From positions 1-43,354 of the forward strand of contig JANXRZ010000110.1 in assembly GCA_025352885.1 (NCBI GenBank): DNA of 43,354 nucleotides. Reading direction: 5' to 3'. This DNA comes from Pseudomonadota bacterium. Lineage in GTDB: Bacteria; Pseudomonadota; Gammaproteobacteria; Burkholderiales; SG8-39. A program made the position numbers and the translations under genes. Positions 17,790-26,111 of the stretch are shown here, piece by piece; position 1 is the first letter of the stretch, and the number at the start of each line of letters is the position of its first letter. Under the pieces are notes generated by a model. It saw nothing but the letters and a program-made list of their open reading frames with translations. It had not been told where the DNA came from and did not search any database.

Positions 17790-18862
17790 CCGTGCAAGCT
17801 TCCCCGCTCGCGCGCTTCCTGTTCCTCGCGTATGTGCTGCTTATCGTCTACGCGACGCTGTATCCCTTCTCCGGTTGGCGCGATGCGGGGATCGCGGCAT
17901 TCGAATATCTCACCGCCGCCAAGCCCCCCTTCATTACCGGCTTCGATTTAGCCGTCAATGTGCTCGGCTACGTCCCGTACGGGGCCCTTGCCGTCCTGGC
18001 CATGTACCCCGCGATGCGCGGTCCGACGGTATTCGCTGCCGTGCTGGCGAGCGGCACGGTCCTCGCAATCCTGCTCGAGGCCGCGCAGACCTACCTCCCA
18101 ACTCGGTTCGCGTCCAACGTCGATGTGGTCTGCAACCTCGCTGGCACCGCACTGGGCGCGATTTTCGGCATGCGCATCGCCGCTTGGCTCTTCGGCAAGA
18201 GCCCGCTCCTGCGCTGGCGCCTGCACAACATCCTTCCCGGCGCGCGCGCTGATGCAGGGCTGGTGCTGCTCGGCCTGTGGCTGCTCACGCAACTCAACCC
18301 CGCCAGCCTCCTCTTCGGTGTCGGCGACCTTCGGGATCTTTTTCGCCAGCCCGGGGGCAGCGCCTATGAACCCGATGTGTTCGTCACCATTGAAGCGCTG
18401 ACCGCGGGGTGCAACCTCATTGCCGTAGGCCTGACGGCTTCGGCGATCGTGTCGCCGGGCGGCCCGATGTTGCGCACGATGTTCGGCCTGATCGGCTTGG
18501 GATTGCTCGTCAAGACCGGCGCCTTCGTAATCCTCCGGCAGGCAGAAGACATTTTCCACTGGATGACCCCGGGCGCGCTGATTGGCCTGGTCGCAGGATT
18601 GCCGCTTTTGCTAGCGGCGGCCATGTTGCCGCGGCTCATGCGGCTGGCGCTCGCGGCCGTCCTGCTGATGGGTGCCACAGTGCTCGTGAATCTCGCGCCG
18701 GCAAATCCCTATTTCGCCTCCACCCTGGCCGTGTGGGCACAGGGCCACTTCCTGAATTTCAACGGACTGACGCGGCTCCTGTCTTCGCTTTGGCCGTTCG
18801 GCGCGATGCTGTACCTCATCCTGCTGGCTGCAAGGCAAGGTGAGACCGGACCTCGCGGGTAA
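17765..18862 (+). CDS. VanZ-family integral membrane protein
   Basis: This is a membrane protein of about 365 residues, with many hydrophobic segments across its length. The N-terminal third has the VanZ-like pattern: [20 protein letters not shown] and [26 protein letters not shown]. The remaining two thirds add about six more spans and are longer than a minimal VanZ domain (~130 residues). VanZ proteins affect susceptibility to glycopeptides or lipoglycopeptides in Gram-positives; the role in proteobacteria is unknown. The ATG at 17765 lies inside the ubiB end (25-nt overlap); a GTG at 17792, just past the ubiB stop and right before [13 protein letters not shown], is an equally reasonable start. 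The stop codon coincides with a candidate promoter for the next gene. Confidence 0.78.
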   Translation: MGGPERPLTVQASPLARFLFLAYVLLIVYATLYPFSGWRDAGIAAFEYLTAAKPPFITGFDLAVNVLGYVPYGALAVLAMYPAMRGPTVFAAVLASGTVLAILLEAAQTYLPTRFASNVDVVCNLAGTALGAIFGMRIAAWLFGKSPLLRWRLHNILPGARADAGLVLLGLWLLTQLNPASLLFGVGDLRDLFRQPGGSAYEPDVFVTIEALTAGCNLIAVGLTASAIVSPGGPMLRTMFGLIGLGLLVKTGAFVILRQAEDIFHWMTPGALIGLVAGLPLLLAAAMLPRLMRLALAAVLLMGATVLVNLAPANPYFASTLAVWAQGHFLNFNGLTRLLSSLWPFGAMLYLILLAARQGETGPRG

Positions 18863-18865
18863 AAT
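18860..18865 (+). promoter_or_regulatory. Candidate -10 element for the ferredoxin-hydrolase-ABC unit
   Basis: TAAAAT overlaps the TAA stop of the VanZ-type gene and lies 26 nt before the ferredoxin ATG. The TAAAATGGC context is typical of betaproteobacterial -10 regions; the -35 is weak. Confidence 0.35.
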
Positions 18866-18891
18866 GGCGGTTTCCCCCAGGCAACGGCCCC

Positions 18892-19215
18892 ATGTCCGAC
18901 GTTAAAGAGTCCTATTACCAGAGGCACGTCTTTTTCTGCTGCAACCAGCGTGAAGGCGCGCGCGCGTCCTGCAATGCCAAGGGCGCCTCGGACCTGCGTG
19001 ACTACGCAAAAGGCCGGGTCAAACAGATGGGCCTGGCCGGAGCCGGCAAGGTCCGCGTCAACCAGGCGGGGTGCCTGGATCGCTGCGAAGAGGGCCCCAT
19101 CATCGTCGTGTATCCCGAAGCGGTTTGGTATACGTACGTCGACCGTGAGGACATCGATGAGATCCTCGAGGAACACGTGGTGCACGGCCGGGTGGTCGAA
19201 CGCCTGAAGATCTGA
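18892..19215 (+). CDS. Thioredoxin-like [2Fe-2S] ferredoxin
   Basis: This is a 107-residue electron-transfer protein of the thioredoxin-fold ferredoxin family. Cysteines appear as FFCCNQREGARASC near residues 16-27 and GCLDRCEEGP near 60-66, the layout that binds one [2Fe-2S] cluster; an adjacent extra Cys17 follows Cys16. The C-terminus (VVYPEAVWYTYVDREDIDEILEEHV) is the usual ending of stand-alone members. The physiological partner is unknown. The stop overlaps the ATG of the next gene by one base (TGATG). Complete and unremarkable in length. Confidence 0.93.
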   Translation: MSDVKESYYQRHVFFCCNQREGARASCNAKGASDLRDYAKGRVKQMGLAGAGKVRVNQAGCLDRCEEGPIIVVYPEAVWYTYVDREDIDEILEEHVVHGRVVERLKI

Positions 19216-19823
19216 TGCGCGCCTCCACGCGCCGCGAATTTCTGGCCGGCCCGGCCGGCCGCATCGAATGCGCGATCGATGTCCCGGACACTCCGCGCGG
19301 CGTTGCACTCATCGCGCATCCGCATCCGCTATATGGCGGCACGCTCGACAACAAGGTCGTGCAAACGCTTGCACGCAGCTTCGTCGAGCTCGGGTATGCC
19401 GTGATCCGGCCGAATTTTCGCGGAGTGGGTGCCACCGAGGGGGTCCACGACGAAGGCCGCGGCGAGCTCGATGACATGGGCGCCGTGTGGCAATTTGCGC
19501 AGACGGAGTTCGGCACGTCGGCCCCGGTTCTGGCCGGCTTTTCGTTCGGCTCCTTCGTGCAAACGCATTTTGCCCAGCAGGTTGCGCCCGAGCGCATGGT
19601 TCTCGTCGGCGTCGCCGTGAAGCGTTTCGATGCGCGCCCGGTGCCCGCCGGCACGCTTGTGATCCATGGCGAAGCAGATGAAACCGTGCCGCTGGCCGAC
19701 GTGCTCGATTGGGCGCGCCCCCAGGACTTGCCGGTAATCGTGGTGCCCGGCGCCGATCACTTCTTTCACCAGAAGCTCAACGTCCTGCGCTCGATCGTGC
19801 AGTCGAACTGGCGAGGCCGATGA
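19215..19823 (+). CDS. Alpha/beta hydrolase (dienelactone-hydrolase-like)
   Basis: This is a 202-residue alpha/beta hydrolase of the type often annotated as a predicted alpha/beta superfamily hydrolase. The oxyanion region is [14 protein letters not shown] near 35-48; the nucleophile elbow is GFSFGSF (GxSxG) near 112; the catalytic acid is [10 protein letters not shown] near 155-160 and the base GADHFFH near 178. All three catalytic residues are visible. The substrate is unknown. It starts one base into the ferredoxin stop codon and its own stop overlaps the ATP-binding gene (ATGA), giving a tightly coupled run ferredoxin-hydrolase-ABC ATPase. Confidence 0.9.
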   Translation: MRASTRREFLAGPAGRIECAIDVPDTPRGVALIAHPHPLYGGTLDNKVVQTLARSFVELGYAVIRPNFRGVGATEGVHDEGRGELDDMGAVWQFAQTEFGTSAPVLAGFSFGSFVQTHFAQQVAPERMVLVGVAVKRFDARPVPAGTLVIHGEADETVPLADVLDWARPQDLPVIVVPGADHFFHQKLNVLRSIVQSNWRGR

Positions 19824-20737
19824 GCGAAGCCCCCGTGCTTTCGGTTACCGGTCTGCGCAAGTCGTACGGAGGGCACGAGGTCGTGGCGGGAATCGACTTC
19901 GACGTGCGCGCCGGCGAGTGCTTTGGGTTGTTGGGACTTAACGGCGCCGGCAAGATGACGACATTGCGCTTCGCGCTTGGGCTCATCGACCCGGACGCAG
20001 GCGAGATCCGTCTCCTCGGCCTGCCGGTGCCGGTTGAGGCGCGCGAAGCCCGCCGCCGTGCCGGCGTGGTCCCGCAGTTCGACAACCTGGATCCCGATTT
20101 CACCGCAATCGAAAATCTCCAGGTGTACGGCCGCTACTTCGACCTTTCGCGCGAAGCGATTGAGGCACGCATTCCCCACTTGCTCGAATTCGCCGGGCTT
20201 GCCGGTCGCGGCACGGCGAAGATCCAGGCGTTGTCCGGCGGGATGAAGCGGCGCCTCACGCTTGCGCGCGCGCTGGTGAACGACCCGGAAGTCATCTTCA
20301 TGGATGAGCCCACGACGGGGCTCGATCCACAAGCCCGCCACCTGATCTGGGAGCGGCTCAAGCGCCTCAAGCAAGAAGGCAAGACGCTGTTGTTGACCAC
20401 GCACTTCATGGAAGAGGCCGAGCGATTGTGCAACCGCCTGCTGATCCTCGACCAAGGGCGCATCATCGCGCTGGGTTCGCCCCGCGAGCTGATCGCCAAG
20501 CACATCGAGCCGCACGTGGTCGAAGTCCACGGCCCGGGGTTCGAGACCTGGGCCGAGGAAGCGCGCCTGCTCGCGGGGCGTGTGGAGATCGCCGGCGAGA
20601 CCGCGTTTTGCTACGCACAGGACGAAGAGCCCCTCGTCGCCAGCGTCAAGAAGCGTCCCGAGCTCATCTACCTTCACCGGCCGGCGAATCTCGAGGATGT
20701 CTTCCTCAAACTCACCGGCCGAGACCTGCGGGATTAG
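19820..20737 (+). CDS. ABC-2 type exporter ATP-binding protein, NodI/DrrA-like, altered Walker A
   Basis: This is a 305-residue ATPase subunit of an ABC-2 exporter in the NodI/DrrA/CcmA group. The Q-loop (VPQFDNLD), signature ([15 protein letters not shown]), Walker B ([13 protein letters not shown]) and H-loop ([11 protein letters not shown]) are all canonical. The Walker A motif is not: it reads [10 protein letters not shown], with Lys45 present but Met46 where Thr or Ser normally coordinates Mg-ATP, and Leu40 where Pro is usual. The change could be a single ACG to ATG transition (codon 19955-19957). The C-terminal domain (about 230-305) ends [17 protein letters not shown], as in NodI. The ATG at 19820 overlaps the hydrolase stop. 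The permease follows after 4 nt. Exported substrate unknown. Confidence 0.92.
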   Translation: MSEAPVLSVTGLRKSYGGHEVVAGIDFDVRAGECFGLLGLNGAGKMTTLRFALGLIDPDAGEIRLLGLPVPVEAREARRRAGVVPQFDNLDPDFTAIENLQVYGRYFDLSREAIEARIPHLLEFAGLAGRGTAKIQALSGGMKRRLTLARALVNDPEVIFMDEPTTGLDPQARHLIWERLKRLKQEGKTLLLTTHFMEEAERLCNRLLILDQGRIIALGSPRELIAKHIEPHVVEVHGPGFETWAEEARLLAGRVEIAGETAFCYAQDEEPLVASVKKRPELIYLHRPANLEDVFLKLTGRDLRD

Positions 20738-20741
20738 CCGG

Positions 20742-21530
20742 ATGACCCAATCCCGTTTGTTCGCCTTTCCGGTCCTGTCGTTGCGCTTCGTGCACGTCTG
20801 GCGGCGCAACCTGCTGGTGTGGCGCAAGCTGGCGATTCCCTCGATCCTAGGCAATCTCGCCGACCCGATGATCATGCTGTTCGGCCTGGGCTACGGGCTG
20901 GGCGCGATGATTCCTGCCGTGAGCGGTGTGCCGTACGTCGGGTTCCTGGCGGGCGGGATGGTCGTCTCGAGCACGATGTACGCGGCGACGTTCGAGGCGA
21001 TGTACTCAGCGTTCTCGCGCATGCACCAGCAAAAAACCTGGGAAGGGATCATGAACGCGCCGATCCTGCTGGAGGACGTGCTCATGGGGGAACTCGTCTG
21101 GGCGGCGACCAAAGCGACACTCTCGGGCATCTCGATCCTTCTCGTGGTGACGGTGCTTGGGGTAGCGTCGCCCAAGCTCGCGCTGGCCGTGCTCCCCGTG
21201 ATCGTCCTTACCGGGTTTGCCTTCGCGGCCGTCGGCCTCGCCATGAACGCGCTTGCGCCCGGCTACGACTTCTTCATGTACTACTTCACGCTCGTCATCA
21301 CGCCGATGTCGCTGCTATGCGGCGTGTTTTTCCCGGTCGAGCAACTTCCCGCGCCGCTGCAGGGTCTCGCTGCGGTGCTGCCCCTTTACCACGCAGTCGC
21401 GCTGGCGCGTCCGCTCATGCTCGGCGAAATGCCGACCGGGATCCTCGTCCATGTGACCGTGCCGGTCGTATATGCTGCGGCGGGGTTTTACGTTGCGCTG
21501 GTGCTCACGCGCCGGCGTCTGCTCAAGTAG
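20742..21530 (+). CDS. ABC-2 type exporter permease, NodJ-like
   Basis: This is the 262-residue membrane subunit of the ABC-2 exporter, partner of the preceding ATPase. It shows six hydrophobic segments and the NodJ-type landmarks VWRRNLLVWRK at the N-terminus, LADPMIMLFGLGYGLG, GGMVVSSTMYAATFEAMY, QKTWEGIMNAPI and SLLCGVFFPVEQLPAPLQ. In rhizobia NodIJ export lipochitin oligosaccharides; outside rhizobia the same family is widespread in betaproteobacteria with unknown cargo, so I do not use the nod names. The ATG at 20742 is four bases past the ATPase stop, and the reading frame is intact, which argues that selection still acts on the exporter. Confidence 0.9.
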   Translation: MTQSRLFAFPVLSLRFVHVWRRNLLVWRKLAIPSILGNLADPMIMLFGLGYGLGAMIPAVSGVPYVGFLAGGMVVSSTMYAATFEAMYSAFSRMHQQKTWEGIMNAPILLEDVLMGELVWAATKATLSGISILLVVTVLGVASPKLALAVLPVIVLTGFAFAAVGLAMNALAPGYDFFMYYFTLVITPMSLLCGVFFPVEQLPAPLQGLAAVLPLYHAVALARPLMLGEMPTGILVHVTVPVVYAAAGFYVALVLTRRRLLK

Positions 21531-21539
21531 GACGCGCGC

Positions 21540-21953
21540 ATGCTCTGGGTCAAGGCGCTTCACATCGTGTTCATGGTGACCTGGTTCGCCGGCCTGTTCT
21601 ATCTGCCGCGCCTCTTCGTGTACCACGCGCAGTCCACCGACCCCACCTCCATCGAGCGTTTCAAGGTCATGGAACGCAAGCTTTATTACGGGATCATGGC
21701 CCCCGGCGCGCTCCTCACGATCGCGTTCGGCCTTTGGCTTTGGCTGGGTTGGGGGTTTGCGGGTGGCTGGCTGCACGCCAAGATTGCGCTCGTGGCGGTG
21801 CTGGTCGGCTATCACCTGTGGTGCGGCCGTTTGCTGGCCGATTTCCGGGCTGATCGCAACACTCACCGGCATGTATGGTTCCGCTGGTTCAACGAATTCC
21901 CCGTCCTCCTCCTCTTTGCGATCGTCATTCTCGTTGTCGTCAAACCCTTCTGA
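21540..21953 (+). CDS. hemJ: Protoporphyrinogen oxidase HemJ (CopD/UPF0093 family)
   Basis: HemJ is a membrane enzyme that converts protoporphyrinogen IX to protoporphyrin IX in haem synthesis. It has 137 residues and four predicted transmembrane helices. Family signatures are LWVKALHIVFMVTWFAGLFYLPRLFVYHA with the conserved His in helix 1, MERKLYYGIMAPGALLT and HAKIALVAVLVGYHLWCG. Length and order fit HemJ well; many databases call it simply CopD family. It follows the exporter permease by 9 nt. Its last 20 nt overlap the probable TTG start of rlmL. Confidence 0.88.
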   Translation: MLWVKALHIVFMVTWFAGLFYLPRLFVYHAQSTDPTSIERFKVMERKLYYGIMAPGALLTIAFGLWLWLGWGFAGGWLHAKIALVAVLVGYHLWCGRLLADFRADRNTHRHVWFRWFNEFPVLLLFAIVILVVVKPF

Positions 21954-23082
21954 ATCGTTTTTCGCAAGCAGCCCGCGCGGCCTCGAAGGCCTGCTCGCGG
22001 ACGAGTTGCGCGCGCTCGGCGCGCAAGACGTCACCCAGGCGGCCGGCGGCGTGGCCTTCACCGGCTCATGGGAGACTTGTTACGCGGTCAATTTTCACTC
22101 GCGAATCGCTTCACGCGTGCTCTGGCACCTGGGGTCTTTCGACTACGCCACCGAGGAAGACATCTACGCTGCGGCCCGGTCGGTTTCGTGGAGGCATCTG
22201 TTCGAGGTCGGGAAAAGCATCCGGGTCAACCTCACCGCGATCAGGAGCCCGCTCAAGAGCCTCGACTTCGCCACGCTGCGCATCAAGGACGCGATCTGCG
22301 ACCGGTTCCGGGATGACACCGGCATCCGGCCGGACGTCGACCGGCTGAACCCCGATGTGCGCGTGCATTGCTTCCTCGAGCAGGCCAAAGGCACGCTTTA
22401 TCTCGACACCTCTGGTGAGCCGCTCTTCAAGCGAGGCTGGCGGCAGGCCGCCGTGGAGGCGCCGCTTCGAGAGAATCTTGCCGCCGGCATCGTCCGCCTC
22501 ACAGGCTGGAAGTTCGACGAGCCGCTGTTCGATCCGATGTGCGGCGGGGGCACGTTGCTCGTGGAAGCGGCGGCCATGGCGCTGAACGAGCCGCCCGGCG
22601 CGGGCCGCGGCTTCGGATTCGAAAACCTCGCGACGCTCGACCTGAAAGCCTGGAACCGTGTGCGCGATGGGCGACCGCCGAGGAACAAGGTGCGCCCGGC
22701 CTTGTTCGGCAGCGACATCGAGCAACGCGCGGTGGACAGCGCGAAGAAGAACCTCATGGCCGCGGGCTTCTTCGACTTGGTGAAGCTGCAGCGCGCGGAC
22801 ATCCTCAAGGTTGAAGCGCCCGCAAGCGCGGGCGTGATGGTTGCCAACCCCCCATACGGCGAGCGCCTGTCGGATGCCGATGAACTTGCCGCCTTCTATC
22901 CGCAGCTGGGCACCGCGCTCAAGCAGCGGTTTGCCGGTTGGCGCTGCCATTTCCTGACCTCGGACCTGCGCATGGCGAAGATGATCCGGCTCTCGCCCAG
23001 CCGCCGGGTGCCGCTCTTCAATGGCGCGCTCGAATGCCGGCTTTTCGAGTTCGTAGTGGTGGCGGGGTCGAACCGCAAGTAA
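21934..23082 (+). CDS. rlmL: 23S rRNA guanine-N2 methyltransferase, RlmL-type (THUMP domain)
   Basis: This is a class I SAM-dependent RNA methyltransferase with an N-terminal ferredoxin-like/THUMP region and a C-terminal catalytic domain. It corresponds to the RlmL half of E. coli RlmKL, which makes m2G2445 in 23S rRNA; the RlmK half is absent, as usual outside gammaproteobacteria. It has 382 residues: FFASSPRGLEGLLADEL at the start, IKDAICDRFRDDTGIRPDVDR in THUMP, FDPMCGGGTLLVEAA for SAM binding and the catalytic NPPYGERL. I choose the TTG at 21934 because homology begins there; it overlaps hemJ by 20 nt and no better start exists. The exact rRNA target is inferred from the family. Confidence 0.88.
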   Translation: MSSNPSESFFASSPRGLEGLLADELRALGAQDVTQAAGGVAFTGSWETCYAVNFHSRIASRVLWHLGSFDYATEEDIYAAARSVSWRHLFEVGKSIRVNLTAIRSPLKSLDFATLRIKDAICDRFRDDTGIRPDVDRLNPDVRVHCFLEQAKGTLYLDTSGEPLFKRGWRQAAVEAPLRENLAAGIVRLTGWKFDEPLFDPMCGGGTLLVEAAAMALNEPPGAGRGFGFENLATLDLKAWNRVRDGRPPRNKVRPALFGSDIEQRAVDSAKKNLMAAGFFDLVKLQRADILKVEAPASAGVMVANPPYGERLSDADELAAFYPQLGTALKQRFAGWRCHFLTSDLRMAKMIRLSPSRRVPLFNGALECRLFEFVVVAGSNRK

Positions 23083-23095
23083 GGCATCCGGCGTC

Positions 23096-23101
23096 TACAA
23101 T
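23096..23101 (+). promoter_or_regulatory. Candidate -10 element for the Bug-family receptor gene
   Basis: TACAAT lies 14 nt after the rlmL stop, giving a leader of about 35 nt that contains GAGGAGGGG at 23124-23132, a strong ribosome binding site nine bases before the ATG. The -35 is not obvious. Confidence 0.4.
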
Positions 23102-23141
23102 GCGCGGGACCGGATTTCTCACCGAGGAGGGGAAAGACGTG

Positions 23142-24101
23142 ATGAAGCAGCTTGTTGCCGCTGTAACAGCGATCGCCTCTGCGCTGGCCTGTTCCCTGGC
23201 CTCGGCGCAATACCCGACCAAGCCCATCCGCATGATCGTGCCGTTCCCGCCCGGAGGCGCAGCCGAGCTCGGCGCGCGCATCTTCGCGCACCCGCTCGGC
23301 ATCGGGCTCGGCCAGCCGGTGATCATCGAAACCAGGCCGGGTGCGGAAGGCATCATTGCTTCCGAAATCGTGAAGCAGGCGCCGCCAGACGGCTACACGC
23401 TGTATTACGGCACGGCAACCGGCATGTCCTTCGCCCCGGCCGCCAAGAAAGTGCCGCCCTACGACCCCGTCAACGATTTCACGCCAGTGTCTCTCGTGGG
23501 CATATTCGGCTTCTTCATTTTTTCGAACGCCGCGCTGCCCGTGCAGACGATCGGCGAGCTGATCGCGTATGCGCGGGCCAATCCGGGCAAGCTCAACTAC
23601 GGCACCGGCAATGCCACGAGCATCCTTTCGACCGCCCAGTTCGCCGCGCAGCAGAAGCTCGACATGGCGCACATCCCCTACAAAGGCGACGGCCCGCTGT
23701 CGATCGACCTGATTGCCGGCCGCGTGAATTTGGCGATCGCTACCCCGGGGACGCTTGCCCCGCAGGTGAAGGAAGGCAAGCTCCGGGCGCTCGCTACGCT
23801 GTTACCGAGCCGCAATCCGCTCATGCCAACGGTCCCGACCTTGGCCGAAGCCGGCCTCGAACCGGTAACGATTACGCCGTGGGGCGGGGTGTTCGGGCCG
23901 GCGAAGATGCCCAAGGACATCGTGGATCGGGTCTCCCGCGAGTTGGCAGTCGTCCTCGCCAAGCCGGAAGTGAAGGATGCGTTCGGCAAGCTCGCCTTCG
24001 AGCCGCGCAGTTCGACGCCGCAGGAACTGACCGCGTTTGTTGCCGAGCAGTTGGAAGCTTATCGGCGCGTCACCCGCCAGGTGGGGCTCACGCTCGACTG
24101 A
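23142..24101 (+). CDS. Tripartite tricarboxylate transporter substrate-binding protein (Bug/TctC family)
   Basis: This is a 319-residue periplasmic solute receptor. The signal peptide spans about 1-22 (LVAAVTAIASALACSLASA), then comes the family start YPTKPIRMIVPFPPGGAAE. Further landmarks are GYTLYYGT, YDPVNDFTPVSLVG, GKLNYGTGNATS, HIPYKGDGP and LAPQVKEGKLRALA. Such receptors bind carboxylates or related small acids; the ligand cannot be read from sequence. No TctA or TctB membrane gene is nearby, so it is one of the orphan Bug proteins abundant in betaproteobacteria. It has its own strong ribosome binding site and candidate promoter. It ends 18 nt from the convergent arfB stop. Confidence 0.93.
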   Translation: MKQLVAAVTAIASALACSLASAQYPTKPIRMIVPFPPGGAAELGARIFAHPLGIGLGQPVIIETRPGAEGIIASEIVKQAPPDGYTLYYGTATGMSFAPAAKKVPPYDPVNDFTPVSLVGIFGFFIFSNAALPVQTIGELIAYARANPGKLNYGTGNATSILSTAQFAAQQKLDMAHIPYKGDGPLSIDLIAGRVNLAIATPGTLAPQVKEGKLRALATLLPSRNPLMPTVPTLAEAGLEPVTITPWGGVFGPAKMPKDIVDRVSRELAVVLAKPEVKDAFGKLAFEPRSSTPQELTAFVAEQLEAYRRVTRQVGLTLD

Positions 24102-24119
24102 AGGAGCGCCGCGGCCCGG

Positions 24120-24530
24120 TCAGTCGACGACTTTGCCGCGCAGCGCCTTGATGCGGCCGCGCAGGACCTTGCCTTCCAGCCGTTTCTTCTTGGCGCTGCG
24201 GCTGGGCTTGGTCGGCCGGCGCTTCTTCGGTACGAAGGCCGCGGCGTTCACCAGCTCATGCAGCCTGCCGAAGGCTTCCTCGCGGTTCATGTCCTGGCTG
24301 CGGTGTTGCTGGGCCTTGATCACCACGATGCCGGTGCGCGTGATGCGTTGATCGGACAGCCTCAGCAGGCGCTCCTTCACCGCGTCGGGCAGGGAGGAGG
24401 CGCGCACGTCGAAGCGCAGGTGGATCGCGTTGGAGACCTTGTTGACGTTCTGGCCCCCCGCGCCTTGGGCGCGCACGGCGCTGATCTCGACTTCGCTCTC
24501 CGGGATGACGATGTCGGCGCCGCTTGGCAT
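24120..24530 (-). CDS. arfB: Alternative ribosome-rescue factor ArfB (peptidyl-tRNA hydrolase)
   Basis: ArfB releases ribosomes stalled on mRNAs without a stop codon by hydrolysing peptidyl-tRNA. It has 136 residues: a catalytic domain with the invariant GGQ (residues 25-27, in AQGAGGQNVNKV), then ITRTGIVVIKAQQHRSQDMNREEAF, and a basic Lys/Arg-rich tail (about 100-136) that in the family enters the empty mRNA channel. The length is as in E. coli (140). It begins 7 nt after the stop of the ribbon-helix-helix-like gene, with which it is probably co-transcribed. Confidence 0.95.
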   Translation of the reverse strand: MPSGADIVIPESEVEISAVRAQGAGGQNVNKVSNAIHLRFDVRASSLPDAVKERLLRLSDQRITRTGIVVIKAQQHRSQDMNREEAFGRLHELVNAAAFVPKKRRPTKPSRSAKKKRLEGKVLRGRIKALRGKVVD

Positions 24531-24537
24531 GACGCGG

Positions 24538-24816
24538 TTACTTCGCTTTGCTCTCCAGGCCTTTCCTGAGCAGCTCGGCGACGACTTCGTTCAGCCCGCC
24601 CTCGCGTCCCTTGGCCCGCTCGTGGAGCTTGGCGACGAGCTCCTCGTTCAGTTTCACTGCAACCGGGACGAGCCCCGCCGCACGATCGAGGTCGCGCTGT
24701 TCGCGCCGGCTGGGCAGCGCCGGTGCGCCCTTGCCGAATTGTCCGGAGGCACCTGTGGCAACTGGCTGCGGCTTCAGGCGCAAGCCCTTGAGTTTCTCGA
24801 GGTCGGTCTTCTTCAT
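24538..24816 (-). CDS. Small ribbon-helix-helix-like protein upstream of arfB
   Basis: This is a 92-residue protein of unknown function. The N-terminal half is basic and probably disordered (MKKTDLEKLKGLRL, then a Gly/Pro/Ala linker). The C-terminal half (about 48-88) reads VPVAVKLNEELVAKLHERAKG then LNEVVAELLRKGL, a strand followed by two helices as in ribbon-helix-helix (Arc/CopG) DNA-binding domains. An in-frame ATG three codons upstream (24825) touches the AAGGA that serves as ribosome binding site, so I place the start at 24816, where the spacing is nine. An autoregulatory role is possible because a 10-bp palindrome lies about 75 nt upstream, but nothing proves DNA binding. Confidence 0.75.
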   Translation of the reverse strand: MKKTDLEKLKGLRLKPQPVATGASGQFGKGAPALPSRREQRDLDRAAGLVPVAVKLNEELVAKLHERAKGREGGLNEVVAELLRKGLESKAK

Positions 24817-24825
24817 GCGGTGCAT

Positions 24826-24921
24826 TCCTTCGTAATTTCAAACATTAATTTTGCAAGAACCAACAAGCAAGCGGCCCTTCAGGCAGTTAGTATACTATTT
24901 TTCATATATTACAAATGGCGA
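24826..24921. promoter_or_regulatory. AT-rich intergenic region upstream of the RHH-arfB operon
   Basis: About 95 nt that are clearly more AT-rich than the surrounding genes. On the minus strand they contain a TATACT that can act as -10, within the perfect palindrome TAGTATACTA (24888-24897), preceded by an A/T-rich spacer with a poor -35 match. The same segment separates this operon from pilU. Confidence 0.45.
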
Positions 24922-24939
24922 GAGACGCTAGCGCGTCTC
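24922..24939 (-). terminator. Hairpin downstream of pilU
   Basis: Seven-base perfect stem GAGACGC / GCGTCTC around TAGC, beginning 24 nt after the pilU stop. On the minus strand it is followed by an A/T-rich but not pure-T stretch, so it is a probable terminator of the pilT-pilU operon. Confidence 0.5.
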
Positions 24940-24963
24940 CCGGGTCATGCTGGGAACGCTGCG

Positions 24964-26100
24964 TCAGACGATATCCAGATGCGCGATGCCTTCGTTGAGG
25001 TCGCGGCCCTTCATGCCCTTGCCGTTGAGCTTGATGTTGAGGCGGACCTCGTTGGTCGAGTCGGCGAATCGCAGCGCGTCTTCGTAGCTGATGCGGTCTT
25101 CCTCGTGCAGGTTGAACAGGGCCTGGTCGAAGGTCTGCATGCCCAGTTCCTTGGACTTCTTCATGATCTCCTTGATGCCGGTGATCTCGCCCTTGAAGAT
25201 CAGGTCGGAAATGAGCGGCGAGTTGAGCAGCACCTCGACCGCCGCGGCGCGGCCCTTGCCTTCCTTGATCGGGATCAGGCGCTGGGAGACGACGGCCTTG
25301 AGGTTCAGCGACAGGTCCATGAGCAGCTGGTGGCGGCGCTCTTCGGGGAAGAAGTTGATGATCCGGTCGAGGGCCTGGTTGGAGTTGTTCGCGTGCAGGG
25401 TGCCAAGCGCCAGGTGGCCGGTTTCGGCAAATGCGATCGCATGCTCCATGACCTCCGCCTCGCGGATCTCGCCGATCAGGATGACGTCGGGTGCCTGCCG
25501 AAGGGTGTTCTTGAGCGCGGCTTCCCACGAATCGGTGTCGACACCCACCTCACGCTGGGTAATCACGCAGTTGCGGTGCGGGTGCACGTACTCGACCGGA
25601 TCCTCGATCGTGATGATGTGGCCGTAGGAGTTGGCGTTGCGGTAGCCGATCATTGCCGCAAGCGAGGTCGACTTGCCCGAGCCCGTGCCGCCGACGAAGA
25701 GGACGAGCCCGCGCTTGGTCATGATGACGTCCTTCAGCACCGGCGGCAGCTTCAGGTCGTCGAAGTCGGGGATCGAGGTCGTGATCGTTCGCATGATCAT
25801 GCCGACCTTCTGCATCTGGATGAAGGCATTCACGCGGAAACGCCCGATCCCCGACGGGCTGATCGCGAAATTGCACTCCTTGGTGGCCTCGAACTGCGCC
25901 GCCTGCTTGTCGTTCATGACCGCGCGAGCGAGCATCGCAGTGTGCTGCGCCGTGAGCGGCGTCTGGGATAGCGGCTGCATCTTGCCGTCGCCCTTCATCG
26001 CGGGCGGGAAGCCCTCGGTGATGAAGAGGTCGGAGCCTTTCTTCGCGAGCATCGCGCGCAAGAGGTCGTAGATGAATTTTGTTGCCTGTTCGCTTTCCAT
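24964..26100 (-). CDS. pilU: Type IV pilus retraction accessory ATPase PilU
   Basis: PilU is a cytoplasmic hexameric secretion ATPase that assists PilT in retracting type IV pili. It has 378 residues. Walker A is GGTGSGKST, the Asp box region IEDPVEYVHPHRNCVITQREVG, Walker B DVILIGEIREAEVME and the His box GTLHANNSNQALDRI. The C-terminus is about 30 residues longer than PilT and contains NIKLNGKGMKGRDLNEGIAHLDIV, the distinguishing PilU tail. All catalytic residues look intact. It follows pilT by 11 nt in the same operon; no other pilus genes are in the window. Confidence 0.95.
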   Translation of the reverse strand: MESEQATKFIYDLLRAMLAKKGSDLFITEGFPPAMKGDGKMQPLSQTPLTAQHTAMLARAVMNDKQAAQFEATKECNFAISPSGIGRFRVNAFIQMQKVGMIMRTITTSIPDFDDLKLPPVLKDVIMTKRGLVLFVGGTGSGKSTSLAAMIGYRNANSYGHIITIEDPVEYVHPHRNCVITQREVGVDTDSWEAALKNTLRQAPDVILIGEIREAEVMEHAIAFAETGHLALGTLHANNSNQALDRIINFFPEERRHQLLMDLSLNLKAVVSQRLIPIKEGKGRAAAVEVLLNSPLISDLIFKGEITGIKEIMKKSKELGMQTFDQALFNLHEEDRISYEDALRFADSTNEVRLNIKLNGKGMKGRDLNEGIAHLDIV

Positions 26101-26111
26101 GGTCGCTCCCC

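Noticed and set aside
24430-25971. Long open frame (513 codons) on the plus strand opposite pilU
   Set aside because: It spans arfB, the RHH-like gene, the AT-rich gap and pilU in antisense. The pilU and arfB frames have full family motifs, while this frame has none; GC-rich codon bias leaves the opposite frame open.
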